Notes: generated by a model not told the origin, from the letters alone. A DNA stretch of 64,000 bases from Bacillus_BD sp963765265 (GCA_963765265.1 CAVXVN010000002.1:169381-233380), one strand, 5' to 3'. Positions 35,227 through 43,956 are shown, counted from the first letter of the stretch. Translations and numbers: made by a program.

Positions 35227-36153
35227 ATGGAGAGGATCAATAAAACATTACAACGATTATCTGGAAATGAAAATTTTCAAAAAAGATATCAAGCAATGAA
35301 ACAAGAAATTTTAAAAAATGATGAGGTACGTGTATTCCTTCATGAACATAAGGATGAATTGACTTCTGAAATGATTGAAAAAAACTTAATGAAACTGTAT
35401 GAATATGGAAATCAAAGCAAAGAATGCAATAAATGTGCCAGTCTTGGTAGTTGCATAAATTTGATGAAGGGCTATCACCCCGAATTAATCATTTCAAGAG
35501 GGGCCATTGAAGTCCATTATGATCAATGTCCCAGAAAAGTAATGGAAGATGAAAAAAGAAGGAATGAAAAATTGATTCAAAGCCTTTATGTTCCCAAAGA
35601 CATCTTAAGAGCCTCATTTGATGATATTGAAACGGATGAACGATCGGATGCCATTCAAAAGGCGCTTGCATTTGTATTAAATTATAAAGAGGGAAATTCA
35701 ATTAAAGGTCTCTATTTTTATGGACAATTTGGAGTTGGAAAGTCCTATATTCTTGGTGCAATCGCAAATGAGTTAGCGGCAAAAAGAATTCCTTCCATGA
35801 TTGTATATGTTCCAGAGTTGTTTAGAGAATTAAAAAGTTCGATTGGTGACTCTACAATAAATGAAAAATTGGAAGCAATCAAAAAGGAACCCATATTAAT
35901 GCTAGATGATATCGGCGCGGAATCGATGTCAAGTTGGGTGAGAGATGAAATCCTTGGCCCGATTTTGCAATTTCGCATGTTGGATAATTTGCCTACCTTT
36001 TTCACATCCAATTATGATTTCCCAGGTTTAGAACATCATCTTACTTATAGTCAACGAGGAGAAGAGGAAAAGCTAAAGGCTCGTCGTGTGATGGAAAGAA
36101 TCAAATATTTAGCAGAACCTGTACGAGTAACAGGAAAAAATCGTAGAAATTAA
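35227..36153 (+). CDS. dnaI: Primosomal helicase loader DnaI
   Basis: AAA+ ATPase that loads the DnaC helicase, 308 residues. The N-terminal helicase-binding domain has the zinc-binding cysteines in CNKCASLGSC and CP near residue 100. The ATPase domain has Walker A GQFGVGKS near residue 166 and Walker B LMLDDIGAES. ATG 35227 is chosen over GTG 35218 because AGGTGG lies 5 bases upstream and MERINKTLQ fits the family. It is closely linked to dnaB and ends in a strong terminator. Confidence 0.95.
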   Translation: MERINKTLQRLSGNENFQKRYQAMKQEILKNDEVRVFLHEHKDELTSEMIEKNLMKLYEYGNQSKECNKCASLGSCINLMKGYHPELIISRGAIEVHYDQCPRKVMEDEKRRNEKLIQSLYVPKDILRASFDDIETDERSDAIQKALAFVLNYKEGNSIKGLYFYGQFGVGKSYILGAIANELAAKRIPSMIVYVPELFRELKSSIGDSTINEKLEAIKKEPILMLDDIGAESMSSWVRDEILGPILQFRMLDNLPTFFTSNYDFPGLEHHLTYSQRGEEEKLKARRVMERIKYLAEPVRVTGKNRRN

Positions 36154-36183
36154 CCGACTGAATATAGATCAGTCGGTTTTTTT
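36152..36183 (+). terminator. Terminator after dnaI
   Basis: AACCGACTGA and TCAGTCGGTT form a perfect 10-bp stem followed by a T run. Confidence 0.9.
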
Positions 36184-36294
36184 AGGCCAAAAAGCAAGTA
36201 AAATGACTCTTTATCGAAGTTTTCTTGATGTATGCTTCTAATTCAACTTATTTCTCCATATATATTTATACAGAGATATAAAGGGGTGATATGG

Positions 36295-37188
36295 TTGATT
36301 GAAGTCCATTTTCAGGAAAAAGAGGATGCAAGAAGGCTGCACACTTTTTTACAACAGCAATCATCAGCCTTTGAGCCGCTCATTCATACTATTCTTCATT
36401 TTGAAGACTCACATATTGTTCAATGTATAAATAAAGATAAAAATAGTGTACATCATAGCAAAAAGTATCTTTTACAATGGTTAAAAAAATCTCTTTGTCA
36501 ATTTATTATGACGATCAAATTAAATGACTGGTTAAGACATATATTATCTACACATTATTATTATTGTGATGAAGATGAGCAGCAACAAATTATTGATATT
36601 GTTCATTCTGTTTTAAATGGAAAAAAGGAAGAACTTACCGTGTTTTTGCCACAAATGAATATTAAAGAATACGTTATGATTAAGATTGATGATTGGTTAC
36701 ATGAACACGCAAAATTTTCTTTTGATGCATTTGTGACCTTTCGGCTTCGTTCGTTCATGATAGAGTTAAAAAAGTATGTTGAACTATCTCTGGATGAATA
36801 CAAAATGGAACAGGAATATCAAATGTTTATTCAAACGTTAAGGGAATTTTTGATTGAACGCGATCCTAAACTACAACAGCTGCACTTGTTATTTTCAGAT
36901 GTCACTACCTTTTATGATAGTGAATTTAACGAAATTAAACGGGTTGATCTGGCGAAAATGGTTGATCGAAAGCTTTTAATCAATCATCCGGTTTATATTG
37001 ATTCCGTTACGATCGCACCGTTGTTATCCATTGCACCTACAAGAATCTTTTTATATTCTGATGAAAACGATCAGCCACTAATTAGAACAATCCAAAACAT
37101 TTTTGAAGAGCGAGTGATCCGTCATTCAAGGGCCACTTTTTTTGAAAAGAGAAGCCATTATGGCTTTTCAATAAATGATAGAATTTAA
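36295..37188 (+). CDS. ytxC: Sporulation protein YtxC
   Basis: The 297-residue soluble protein of the YtxC family has QWLKKSLCQFI and the conserved core FDAFVTFRLRSFMIELKKYVELSLDEYKME. A role in sporulation is annotated for the family but the activity is unknown. The start is TTG 36295, with AAAGGGGTG 6-7 bases upstream; the frame stays open to 36232 but lacks a site there. An AAGCCATTATGGCTTTT hairpin inside its last codons may help termination before the thrS leader. Confidence 0.87.
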   Translation: MIEVHFQEKEDARRLHTFLQQQSSAFEPLIHTILHFEDSHIVQCINKDKNSVHHSKKYLLQWLKKSLCQFIMTIKLNDWLRHILSTHYYYCDEDEQQQIIDIVHSVLNGKKEELTVFLPQMNIKEYVMIKIDDWLHEHAKFSFDAFVTFRLRSFMIELKKYVELSLDEYKMEQEYQMFIQTLREFLIERDPKLQQLHLLFSDVTTFYDSEFNEIKRVDLAKMVDRKLLINHPVYIDSVTIAPLLSIAPTRIFLYSDENDQPLIRTIQNIFEERVIRHSRATFFEKRSHYGFSINDRI

Positions 37189-37195
37189 TCTACTC

Positions 37196-37224
37196 TTGTT
37201 TTCTCATTAAGAAATAACTATAAT
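37196..37224 (+). promoter_or_regulatory. Sigma-A promoter of thrS
   Basis: TTGTTT at 37196-37201, a 17-nt spacer and TATAAT at 37219-37224, just before the T-box leader. Confidence 0.65.
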
Positions 37225-37230
37225 AACATA

Positions 37231-37527
37231 CATAGTACTTAAATAATGAAATGTAATGATGAGGACAAGGGTATTCTTTTTACGGTTTAGAGAGAGGGAA
37301 GACACGGCTGAAATCTTCCTAACACGAGCTGAATACTTACCACCTCTAAACTTCAACCGGGAAATGACGAAAAAGGCAGAATGAACTTGTCTAATCGTTT
37401 TTGAGTATCGGAAGACGGACCACAACCGTTATCTGGCTACAAGTCGTTTTTGTTTTGCTGAAAAATGAGAAGTAGGGTGGAACCACGTGTCTAATAGCTC
37501 GTCCCTTTTATTGGGACGGGCTTTTTA
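37231..37527 (+). promoter_or_regulatory. T-box leader, threonine
   Basis: tRNA-sensing riboswitch of thrS. Stem I is closed by GTTTAGAGA with CCTCTAAAC; the 3' side has CTTACCACC, whose ACC is the likely threonine specifier. The T-box sequence AGGGTGGAACCACG is at 37474-37487. The terminator pairs GCTCGTCCC with GGGACGGGC and ends in TTTTT. Uncharged tRNA-Thr would favour the antiterminator and allow thrS expression. Confidence 0.92.
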
Positions 37528-37563
37528 TCTTGCACTAAATGCTATTAATTAGGAGGAAAAATC

Positions 37564-39495
37564 ATGTCTGATATGGTAAAAATTTCGTTTCCAGATGGAG
37601 CAGTGAAGGAATTTCCTAAGGGAACAACAACAGAAGATATTGCAGCTTCTATTAGTTCAGGTCTAAAGAAAAAAGCTTTAGCTGGAAAATTGAACGGTAC
37701 AATGTATGACTTAAAACGTCCAATTGAGATGGATGGAATGATTGAAATCATCACTCAGGATCAACCTGAAGCGCTAGAAATACTACGACACAGCAGTGCG
37801 CATCTAATGGCACAAGCGATTAAACGTTTATATAAGGATGTTAAGCTAGGCGTAGGCCCTGTCATTGAGGGTGGATTCTATTATGATATTGATCTGGAGC
37901 AATCTTTAACACCAGAAGATTTACCTTTAATAGAAAAAGAAATGAAAAAAATCATCAATGAAAACATCTCTATTGTTCGCAAAGAAGTCAGCCGTGCAGA
38001 AGCGATTCAAATTTATAAGGAGATAGGCGATGAGTATAAGCTTGAACTGATCGAAGCGATTCCAGAAGATGAAACGGTAACACTTTATGAACAAGGTGAT
38101 TTCTTTGATCTTTGTCGTGGTGTACACGTTCCATCAACAGGTAAGTTAAAAGAAATAAAGCTACTTAGTATTGCGGGTGCCTACTGGCGTGGAAATAGCG
38201 ATAATAAAATGTTACAACGTATATATGGAACAGCCTTTTTCAAAAAGGAAGATTTGGCCGAACATTTGCGTCTTTTAGAAGAAGCGAAAGAACGAGATCA
38301 TCGTAAAATTGGGAAGGAATTAAATCTGTTTACTCACTCACAAAAAGTTGGACAAGGACTACCATTATGGCTTCCAAAAGGTGCAACCATTCGCCGAATC
38401 ATTGAACGTTATATTGTCGATAAAGAGATTAGCCTTGGCTATGACCATGTGTATACACCAATCATGGCAAATGTTGAACTTTATAAAACATCAGGCCACT
38501 GGGATCATTATCAAGACGACATGTTCCCTGTCATGGATATGGATAATGAACAACTTGTTCTTCGTCCAATGAACTGTCCACATCATATGATGGTATATAA
38601 AAATGGAATCCATAGTTACCGTGAGTTGCCAATCCGAATTGCAGAATTAGGAATGATGCACCGTTATGAAATGTCTGGTGCTCTTTCAGGATTACAACGT
38701 GTTCGTGGGATGACTTTAAATGATGCTCATATTTTTGTTCGTCCAGATCAAATTAAAGCGGAATTTAAGCGAGTAGTTGAATTAATTTTAGAGGTTTATA
38801 AAGATTTTAATTTTACAGATTATTCATTCCGTTTATCTTATCGTGATCCTGAAAATACAGAAAAATATTATGATGATGATGAGATGTGGGAAAAAGCACA
38901 AGGCATGCTGAAAGAAGTAATCGATGAAATGGGTGTGCCGTATTACGAAGCAGAAGGAGAAGCTGCATTTTATGGACCTAAGCTTGATGTTCAAGTGAAA
39001 ACGGCATTAGGGAAAGATGAAACACTTTCTACTGTTCAGCTTGACTTCTTACTTCCTGAACGCTTTGACCTCACTTATGTTGGAGAAGATGGCAAACAAC
39101 ATCGTCCAGTTGTCATTCACCGTGGTGTCGTATCCACAATGGAACGTTTTGTTGCCTTCTTAATCGAAGAATACAAGGGAGCATTCCCAACTTGGCTTGC
39201 CCCTGTTCAAGTTCAAGTGATCCCAGTATCTCCTGATGTTCACTTTGATTATGCGAAAAAAATTCATGAACAATTAAAAGCAAAAGGATTCCGTGTTGAA
39301 ATAGATGATCGTAATGAAAAAATGGGTTACAAAATTCGTGAAGCACAAATGCAAAAAATCCCATACATGCTAGTTGTTGGGGACCAAGAAGTAACAGATG
39401 AGGCAGTGAATGTACGTAAATATGGTGAACAAAAATCAGAAACGGTTCCATTTGTGGACTTCCTAAGTGGACTTCAAGAAGAAGTAAATAGATAA
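37564..39495 (+). CDS. thrS: Threonyl-tRNA synthetase
   Basis: Class II synthetase of 643 residues. An N-terminal TGS domain (KISFPDGAVKEFPKG) is followed by the editing domain (LRHSSAHLMAQAIKRLY, then FDLCRGVHVPSTGKLK). The catalytic core follows, with the zinc ligand in RPMNCPHHMMVY, MMHRYEMSGALSGLQRVRGM (motif 2) and HRGVVSTMERF (motif 3). An anticodon-binding domain ends the protein. AGGAGG precedes ATG 37564. Expression is controlled by the T-box directly upstream. Confidence 0.98.
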   Translation: MSDMVKISFPDGAVKEFPKGTTTEDIAASISSGLKKKALAGKLNGTMYDLKRPIEMDGMIEIITQDQPEALEILRHSSAHLMAQAIKRLYKDVKLGVGPVIEGGFYYDIDLEQSLTPEDLPLIEKEMKKIINENISIVRKEVSRAEAIQIYKEIGDEYKLELIEAIPEDETVTLYEQGDFFDLCRGVHVPSTGKLKEIKLLSIAGAYWRGNSDNKMLQRIYGTAFFKKEDLAEHLRLLEEAKERDHRKIGKELNLFTHSQKVGQGLPLWLPKGATIRRIIERYIVDKEISLGYDHVYTPIMANVELYKTSGHWDHYQDDMFPVMDMDNEQLVLRPMNCPHHMMVYKNGIHSYRELPIRIAELGMMHRYEMSGALSGLQRVRGMTLNDAHIFVRPDQIKAEFKRVVELILEVYKDFNFTDYSFRLSYRDPENTEKYYDDDEMWEKAQGMLKEVIDEMGVPYYEAEGEAAFYGPKLDVQVKTALGKDETLSTVQLDFLLPERFDLTYVGEDGKQHRPVVIHRGVVSTMERFVAFLIEEYKGAFPTWLAPVQVQVIPVSPDVHFDYAKKIHEQLKAKGFRVEIDDRNEKMGYKIREAQMQKIPYMLVVGDQEVTDEAVNVRKYGEQKSETVPFVDFLSGLQEEVNR

Positions 39496-39531
39496 TTGTT
39501 CCATTCATCATTATTTATAGTGAAAAAATTG

Positions 39532-39560
39532 TTGCATGAATGAATTTTCTTTGCTATAAT
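39532..39560 (+). promoter_or_regulatory. Upstream sigma-A promoter of infC
   Basis: TTGCAT at 39532-39537, a 17-nt spacer and TATAAT at 39555-39560. Confidence 0.55.
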
Positions 39561-39632
39561 TTTTTCTTGTGATAAGGAAATAAACATTTGCATGGGAATT
39601 TGTATTTTATTATTTAATAATTTATTACTTCT

Positions 39633-39661
39633 TTGACAAAGCAACATTGTTGTGATATAGT
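39633..39661 (+). promoter_or_regulatory. Main sigma-A promoter of infC-rpmI-rplT
   Basis: Perfect -35 TTGACA at 39633-39638, a 17-nt spacer and TATAGT at 39656-39661. Confidence 0.8.
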
Positions 39662-39667
39662 GAAGCA

Positions 39668-39814
39668 GTTGTAATTGAATACGATTTATAGGAAAGAAGA
39701 AGCACCCGCTTCTCACCTGATTGACGCCATTGGTTGTCTACAGGTTTACGCAAACATTTTGTTGAGTAATTAACGTTTTCGTAAAGTGTGGGTCTTCATG
39801 CCCACACTTTTTTT
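39668..39814 (+). promoter_or_regulatory. L20-type ribosomal protein leader
   Basis: Leader of the infC operon, ending in the terminator AAAGTGTGGG/CCCACACTTT plus a T run (39783-39814). TCACCTGAT (39713-39721) is complementary to ATCAGGTGA (39839-39847) beyond the terminator, and TTGACGCCATTGG with GTCTACAGG forms the likely L20-binding fold. In B. subtilis L20 binds such a leader to promote early termination, giving feedback on rpmI-rplT. Confidence 0.8.
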
Positions 39815-39894
39815 GTTGGGTTAAAGATGTCAACAGGGATCAGGTGATTCTGACCTAAACTTTGTATTCGATAAAACCATGGAGGTGTTTTACT

Positions 39895-40411
39895 ATTAGC
39901 AAAGATATGTTATTAAATGAAGGAATTCGTGCTCGAGAAGTTCGCTTAATTGATCAGAATGGTGAACAGTTAGGAATTAAATCAAAGATCGAAGCACTTG
40001 AAATTGCTGCTCGTGTTAATCTTGATCTTGTTCTTGTTGCTCCAAACGCAAAGCCTCCTGTAGGCCGTATTATGGACTATGGAAAATATAAGTTCGAACA
40101 ACAGAAAAAGGATAAAGAAGCTCGTAAAAATCAAAAAGTTATTAGTATTAAAGAAGTTCGTTTAAGCCCAACGAATTGATGAACATGATTTCAATACAAA
40201 ACTTCGTAATGCGATCAAATTCCTTGAAAAAGGCGATAAAGTGAAAGCATCGATCCGTTTTAAAGGTCGTGCAATCACACATAAAGAAATTGGCCAACGT
40301 GTTTTAGATCGTTTTTCAGAAGCATGTAAAGAAATTGCAACTGTTGAATCAAATCCAAAGATGGATGGCCGAAGCATGTTTATGGTCTTGGCACCTAAAA
40401 TCGACAAGTAA
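39895..40411 (+). CDS. infC: Translation initiation factor IF-3, AUU start, one frameshift
   Basis: IF-3 guards start-codon choice on the 30S subunit. GGAGGTG lies 7 bases before ATT 39895, and the protein begins ISKDML, as in other Bacillus infC genes that start at AUU and autoregulate through it. The N domain continues through RAREVRLIDQNGEQLGIKS. The frame breaks near 40173: ACGAATTGATGAA should read ACGATTGATGAA, giving SPTIDEHDFNTKLRNAI. One extra A therefore separates the halves, and the C domain (ending MVLAPKIDK) is intact to 40411. Restored length is 171 residues. As an essential gene it is probably intact in the cell. Confidence 0.93.
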
Positions 40412-40426
40412 GAGGAGGAATACCAA

Positions 40427-40627
40427 ATGCCAAAAATGAAAACTCACCGTGGCGCAGCAAAGCGTTTCAAAAAAACTGGATCTGGTAAATTAAAACGTTC
40501 TCGTGCATATACAAGCCACTTATTCGCAAATAAATCTACAAAACAAAAACGTCATCTTCGTAAAAGTGTATTAGTTTCTAAAGGTGATTTCAAACGTATT
40601 CGTCATTTATTAGACAATATTAAGTAA
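40427..40627 (+). CDS. rpmI: 50S ribosomal protein L35
   Basis: The 66-residue basic ribosomal protein begins PKMKTHRGAAKRFKKTGSGK, the L35 signature. AGAGGAGG precedes ATG 40427. It lies 15 bases after infC and 25 before rplT in the conserved three-gene operon controlled by the L20 leader. Confidence 0.98.
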   Translation: MPKMKTHRGAAKRFKKTGSGKLKRSRAYTSHLFANKSTKQKRHLRKSVLVSKGDFKRIRHLLDNIK

Positions 40628-40652
40628 TAGTTTATAATAGGAGGGAAACCAT

Positions 40653-41012
40653 ATGCCACGTGTAAAAGGCGGTACAGTTACGCGCAAACGTCGTAAAAGA
40701 GTTCTTAAATTAGCTAAAGGTTATTACGGTTCAAAACATACATTATATAAAGTTGCTAATCAAGCAGTTATGAAATCCCTACAATACGCTTATCGCGATC
40801 GTCGTCAAAAGAAACGTGATTTCCGTAAACTTTGGATTACTCGTATCAATGCAGCTGCACGCATCAACGGACTTTCATACAGCCGTTTAATGCACGGTTT
40901 AAAACTTGCTGGTATCGAAGTTAACCGTAAAATGCTTGCTGAATTAGCGATAAGTGATGAAAAAGCATTTGCTGAATTAGCATCTGTTGCAAAAACAAAT
41001 TTAAGTAAATAA
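40653..41012 (+). CDS. rplT: 50S ribosomal protein L20
   Basis: The 119-residue protein is needed early in 50S assembly and acts as repressor of its own operon by binding the infC leader. It begins PRVKGGTVTRKRRKRVLKLAKG and has the conserved RDRRQKKRDFRKLWI and INAAARINGLSYS. AGGAGGG precedes ATG 40653. A terminator follows. Confidence 0.98.
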   Translation: MPRVKGGTVTRKRRKRVLKLAKGYYGSKHTLYKVANQAVMKSLQYAYRDRRQKKRDFRKLWITRINAAARINGLSYSRLMHGLKLAGIEVNRKMLAELAISDEKAFAELASVAKTNLSK

Positions 41013-41027
41013 TTTCTTCTATAAATG

Positions 41028-41062
41028 AAAAGCCATTCTCTATTTTGGAGAGTGGTTTTTTC
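41028..41062 (+). terminator. Terminator of infC-rpmI-rplT
   Basis: AAAAGCCATTCTC pairs with GAGAGTGGTTTTTT around TATTTTG, with a U-rich tail. Confidence 0.85.
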
Positions 41063-41078
41063 CATATTACGGAGAGAT

Positions 41079-41152
41079 GTGCAATACATCGGGATTTTGG
41101 TGCAATTAAAGGGAAAACTGGTGCAATAATCGTGGCAATTTTGGTGCAATTA
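41079..41152 (+). repeat. Short phased GTGCAAT repeats
   Basis: GTGCAATA or GGTGCAATTA/GGTGCAATAA occur at 41079, 41099, 41120 and 41143, about 20-23 bases apart, with an extra GGCAATT at 41133. The interval otherwise holds no credible gene. It lies between the rplT terminator and ysdA. Confidence 0.6.
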
Positions 41153-41213
41153 TTAAAAAAAGGGTACATATGTACAAAATTAAGTAGAGGAAAACCTTTT
41201 AGGAGGGTAAAAA

Positions 41214-41484
41214 ATGTCTTATTTCATTCATCATTTTATTTATTGTTATGAACATAGCTGGATTGGTTATCATGAAAGTGGATAAAAAAAGAGCAGTAAA
41301 GCATCAATATAGAATTAGCGAGCGTACTCTTTGGTTATTTGCCATATTTGGGGGTGCAATTGGTTGTACTCTTGGAATGAATACGTATCGACATAAAACA
41401 AAGCATCTTGCTTTTAAAATAGGCTTTCCATTTTTAGCAATTGTTGAAGCGGTTCTCTTTATTTATTTTCTTTATTTGTCATAA
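41214..41484 (+). CDS. ysdA: DUF1294 membrane protein YsdA, probable frameshift at the start
   Basis: A small two- to three-helix membrane protein with the DUF1294 core DKKRAVKHQYRISERTLW, GGAIGCTLGMNTYRHKTKH and FKIGFP. AGGAGGG stands before ATG 41214, but that ATG is out of frame with the rest. Removing one base just after it gives MLISFIILFIVMNIAGLV, the expected first helix, continuous with the family core. I infer a one-base insertion near 41217. Without it the first in-frame ATG is 41248, which cuts off half the first helix. Function is unknown. Confidence 0.8.
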
Positions 41485-41547
41485 GGACGATCCTTTTCCG
41501 ATAGACTTTATTGACATCAGGTTATTTGCAGAAAAGAGGTAAAGAAT

Positions 41548-42123
41548 ATGGATGAGGGTCTGTCAATTTTATTTGTCATGGTAGAAGTGGGCGGAATCTG
41601 GGCACCGATTGTTTTTATTTTCTTCCATATTTTTCGGCAGTTTTTATTTATCCCTGTTTCACTGGTTTGTATGGCAGGTGGAATCCTTTTCGGATCTGTA
41701 TTTGGAACGATTTTCTCTTTCTTTGGTTTACTTTTAAGCTCCATTCTGTTTTATTTCGTCATTGGAAAATTGCCTAAAACCCATGAGAAATTATCTAGAT
41801 TAAGAAAAAAATGGTTTGGAGAATTTCGTCATATAACGGTTACGCAATCGGCTATTTTACGGTTAATTCCATTCATACATTTTCACTTACTCAATTTTTG
41901 CCTTCTTGAAAAAAATCGTAGTTTTAACACATATTTAAAAAATAGTGTATTGTCTAATTTGCCTTTTGCCTTTTTTTATTCGGTCTTCGGGCAGTTTATT
42001 CGCGAGTTTACACCACCCCTAATCGCCATTATTTTATTTTCATTAATCCTTTTAGCTTATCTGTTCAGAGAAAAGGTGACTGTGATCAAATGGGATAAGT
42101 TTTTTAGGGTTAAAGAAGGTTAG
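41548..42123 (+). CDS. TVP38/TMEM64 (DedA-like) family membrane protein
   Basis: The 191-residue protein has about five membrane segments and the family core FHIFRQFLFIPVSLVCMAGGILFGSVFG near residues 27-54, followed by a reentrant-like LRLIPFIHFHLLNF. DedA/TVP38 proteins move lipids or affect envelope homeostasis. In B. subtilis a similar protein, YtxB, lies between dnaI and ytxC; this copy is placed after ysdA, so orthology is unsure. AAGAGGTAAAG precedes ATG 41548, and a terminator follows. Confidence 0.75.
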   Translation: MDEGLSILFVMVEVGGIWAPIVFIFFHIFRQFLFIPVSLVCMAGGILFGSVFGTIFSFFGLLLSSILFYFVIGKLPKTHEKLSRLRKKWFGEFRHITVTQSAILRLIPFIHFHLLNFCLLEKNRSFNTYLKNSVLSNLPFAFFYSVFGQFIREFTPPLIAIILFSLILLAYLFREKVTVIKWDKFFRVKEG

Positions 42124-42137
42124 CCTATAATAATTAG

Positions 42138-42166
42138 AAAAAACCAACACCAGGTTGGTTTTTTTA
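42138..42166 (+). terminator. Terminator between convergent genes
   Basis: AAAAACCAAC pairs with GTTGGTTTTTTT around ACCAG. The A and T runs on both sides allow use in both directions. Confidence 0.85.
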
Positions 42167-42571
42167 TTCATATGGGGTTTCAGGATCCGTATGTTTGTGC
42201 ATGAATTCCTTTATAGGACTTTTCCAATCCAGTTTCGTATTTGGATATTCATCAAGGATTTTACGTTCAATAAATAGAAAATCTTCTCTCACAAATCCCA
42301 TTAAAGAGGATACACTATGTGGCCAAATGAAAATGGAAACGACGTCAAAAGCATTGTCCGTTGTGCCCAAATACTTTTCTCCTTCAAACAGAACACCTTT
42401 GTATGTGAGTAGAAAGTTTTTTCTAACATTGTTTTGATCATCTAAAAAATAATAGCGTTTTTGTTCGTGCGCAAGCTCTAGCTTTCGTTTGGGATTTATT
42501 ATAAACTTGACCATTCTGTAAAGGAGAAAAAGAATGAGAGCAAATAGTAGTAGGCGTATTAGAATCATCAT
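42164..42571 (-). CDS. ysdB: Sigma-W-regulated protein YsdB
   Basis: The 135-residue protein has one N-terminal membrane helix (about residues 2-20) and a cytoplasmic domain with HEQKRYYFLDDQNNVRKNFLLTYKG and FEGEKYLGTT. YsdB belongs to the sigma-W envelope-stress regulon of B. subtilis; function is unknown. A perfect sigma-W promoter lies upstream, which strongly supports the identity. GGGGAGAG is 6 bases before the ATG on the minus strand. It converges with the TVP38 gene and diverges from ysdC. Confidence 0.92.
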   Translation of the reverse strand: MMILIRLLLFALILFLLYRMVKFIINPKRKLELAHEQKRYYFLDDQNNVRKNFLLTYKGVLFEGEKYLGTTDNAFDVVSIFIWPHSVSSLMGFVREDFLFIERKILDEYPNTKLDWKSPIKEFMHKHTDPETPYE

Positions 42572-42604
42572 AAGGAACTCTCCCCTCTCTTAATATCTAT
42601 TGTT

Positions 42605-42630
42605 TACGACTGAAATAAGAAAAGGTTTCA
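42605..42630 (-). promoter_or_regulatory. Sigma-W promoter of ysdB
   Basis: On the minus strand TGAAAC, a 16-nt spacer and CGTA match the sigma-W consensus exactly. The -10 lies about 34 bases before the ysdB start. Confidence 0.85.
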
Positions 42631-42754
42631 CTTAAACATCATTTTTTCTTAGAAATAATAAAGTTCATCAAGCTTGTGAATTTTCATGTTGCTTGTATAT
42701 TGATAATTTCCTTCTGTATAATAAGTAAAGAGACTATATGAAGGAGTTGAAATG

Positions 42755-43840
42755 ATGTCTAAATTAGATGATACTCTATTGATGTTAAAAGAGCTAACCG
42801 ATGCGAAGGGGATCGCAGGAAATGAAAGAGAACCTCGGGAAGTCATGAAAAAATACATAGCTCCATTTTCTGATGAAGTGACGAGTGATAATCTTGGAAG
42901 TTTAATTGCCAAAAAAGTGGGTGACGAAAATGGTCCCCAAATCGTCGTAACAGGTCATTTAGATGAAGTCGGATTTATGGTGACACAAATCGATAAAAAG
43001 GGATTTATTAAATTCCAAACGGTTGGTGGATGGTGGAATCAGGTTATGCTGGCTCAACGTGTAACCATTGTCACTAGTAAAGGAGATATAACTGGAATTA
43101 TCGGTTCTAAACCACCGCATATTTTATCACCAGAGGCACGTAAAAAACCTTATGAAATCAAAGATATGTTTATTGATATTGGGGCGACAAGTAAGGAAGA
43201 GGCAGAAGAATGGGGGATTCGACCAGGTGACATGATTGTGCCATATTTCGAATTTACCGTGATGAATAATGAAAAAATGCTGCTTGCAAAGGCATGGGAT
43301 AATCGAATTGGTTGTGCAATCGCGATTAATGTTTTGAAGGAATTGAAAGGCGTAAATCATCCAAATGTTGTATACGGAATTGGAGCCGTTCAAGAAGAAG
43401 TAGGTTTACGTGGTTCAAAAACGTCAACGTTCAAAATTCAACCGGATATTGGTTTTGCGGTAGATGTTGGGATTGCGGGTGACACACCAGGAATTTCAGA
43501 AAATGAATCACAAAGTAAAATGGGGGAGGGTCCACAAATCGTACTTTACGATGCTTCTATGGTGTCTCACAAAGGCTTACGTGATTTAGTAACCGACACA
43601 GCGGATGAACTGAATATCCCTTATCAATTTGCTTCCATGCCTGGAGGAGGAACGGATGCAGGTTCTATTCATGTAACGGCTAAAGGAGTTCCTGCCCTTT
43701 CAATCGGAATTGCAACACGATATATTCACTCTCATGCTGCCATGCTCCATCGTGATGACTTTGAGAATGCAGTAAAACTCGTTGTGGAAGTCATCAAAAA
43801 ATTAGATCGTGAAACGGTTGATAAAATCACGTATGAATAA
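42755..43840 (+). CDS. ysdC: M42 family metallo-aminopeptidase YsdC
   Basis: M42 enzymes are zinc or cobalt aminopeptidases (glutamyl aminopeptidase or deblocking type) that form large tetrahedral complexes; some are annotated as endoglucanases in error. Metal and catalytic motifs are TGHLDEVGFMV near residue 66, AWDNRIGCAI, AVQEEVGLRG, VDVGIAGDTPG and the final histidine in YIHSHAAMLH. It has 361 residues from ATG 42755, or 362 from 42752; GAAGGAG precedes both. A bidirectional terminator separates it from the convergent transglycosylase gene. Confidence 0.94.
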   Translation: MSKLDDTLLMLKELTDAKGIAGNEREPREVMKKYIAPFSDEVTSDNLGSLIAKKVGDENGPQIVVTGHLDEVGFMVTQIDKKGFIKFQTVGGWWNQVMLAQRVTIVTSKGDITGIIGSKPPHILSPEARKKPYEIKDMFIDIGATSKEEAEEWGIRPGDMIVPYFEFTVMNNEKMLLAKAWDNRIGCAIAINVLKELKGVNHPNVVYGIGAVQEEVGLRGSKTSTFKIQPDIGFAVDVGIAGDTPGISENESQSKMGEGPQIVLYDASMVSHKGLRDLVTDTADELNIPYQFASMPGGGTDAGSIHVTAKGVPALSIGIATRYIHSHAAMLHRDDFENAVKLVVEVIKKLDRETVDKITYE

Positions 43841-43925
43841 GGTTTAAGCTCGCCTTTTATCTAAAAAGAAATGCTTCATGATTGGCTAAAGCGGGAGTTT
43901 GAATACCAAGTCCACAATAATAATA

Positions 43926-43956
43926 AAAACTCGCCTATTTACGGCGAGTTTTTATT
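43926..43956. terminator. Bidirectional terminator between ysdC and the transglycosylase gene
   Basis: AAAACTCGCC pairs with GGCGAGTTTTT around TATTTAC, with A and T runs on each side. Confidence 0.9.

Noticed and set aside
39113..39511. 132-codon open frame on the minus strand across the end of thrS
   Set aside because: It is antisense to the well-conserved thrS coding region, has no ribosome binding site and shows no recognisable domain.
41045..41251. 68-codon frame after rplT
   Set aside because: It runs through the rplT terminator and the GTGCAAT repeats and overlaps the ysdA start; no family signature.
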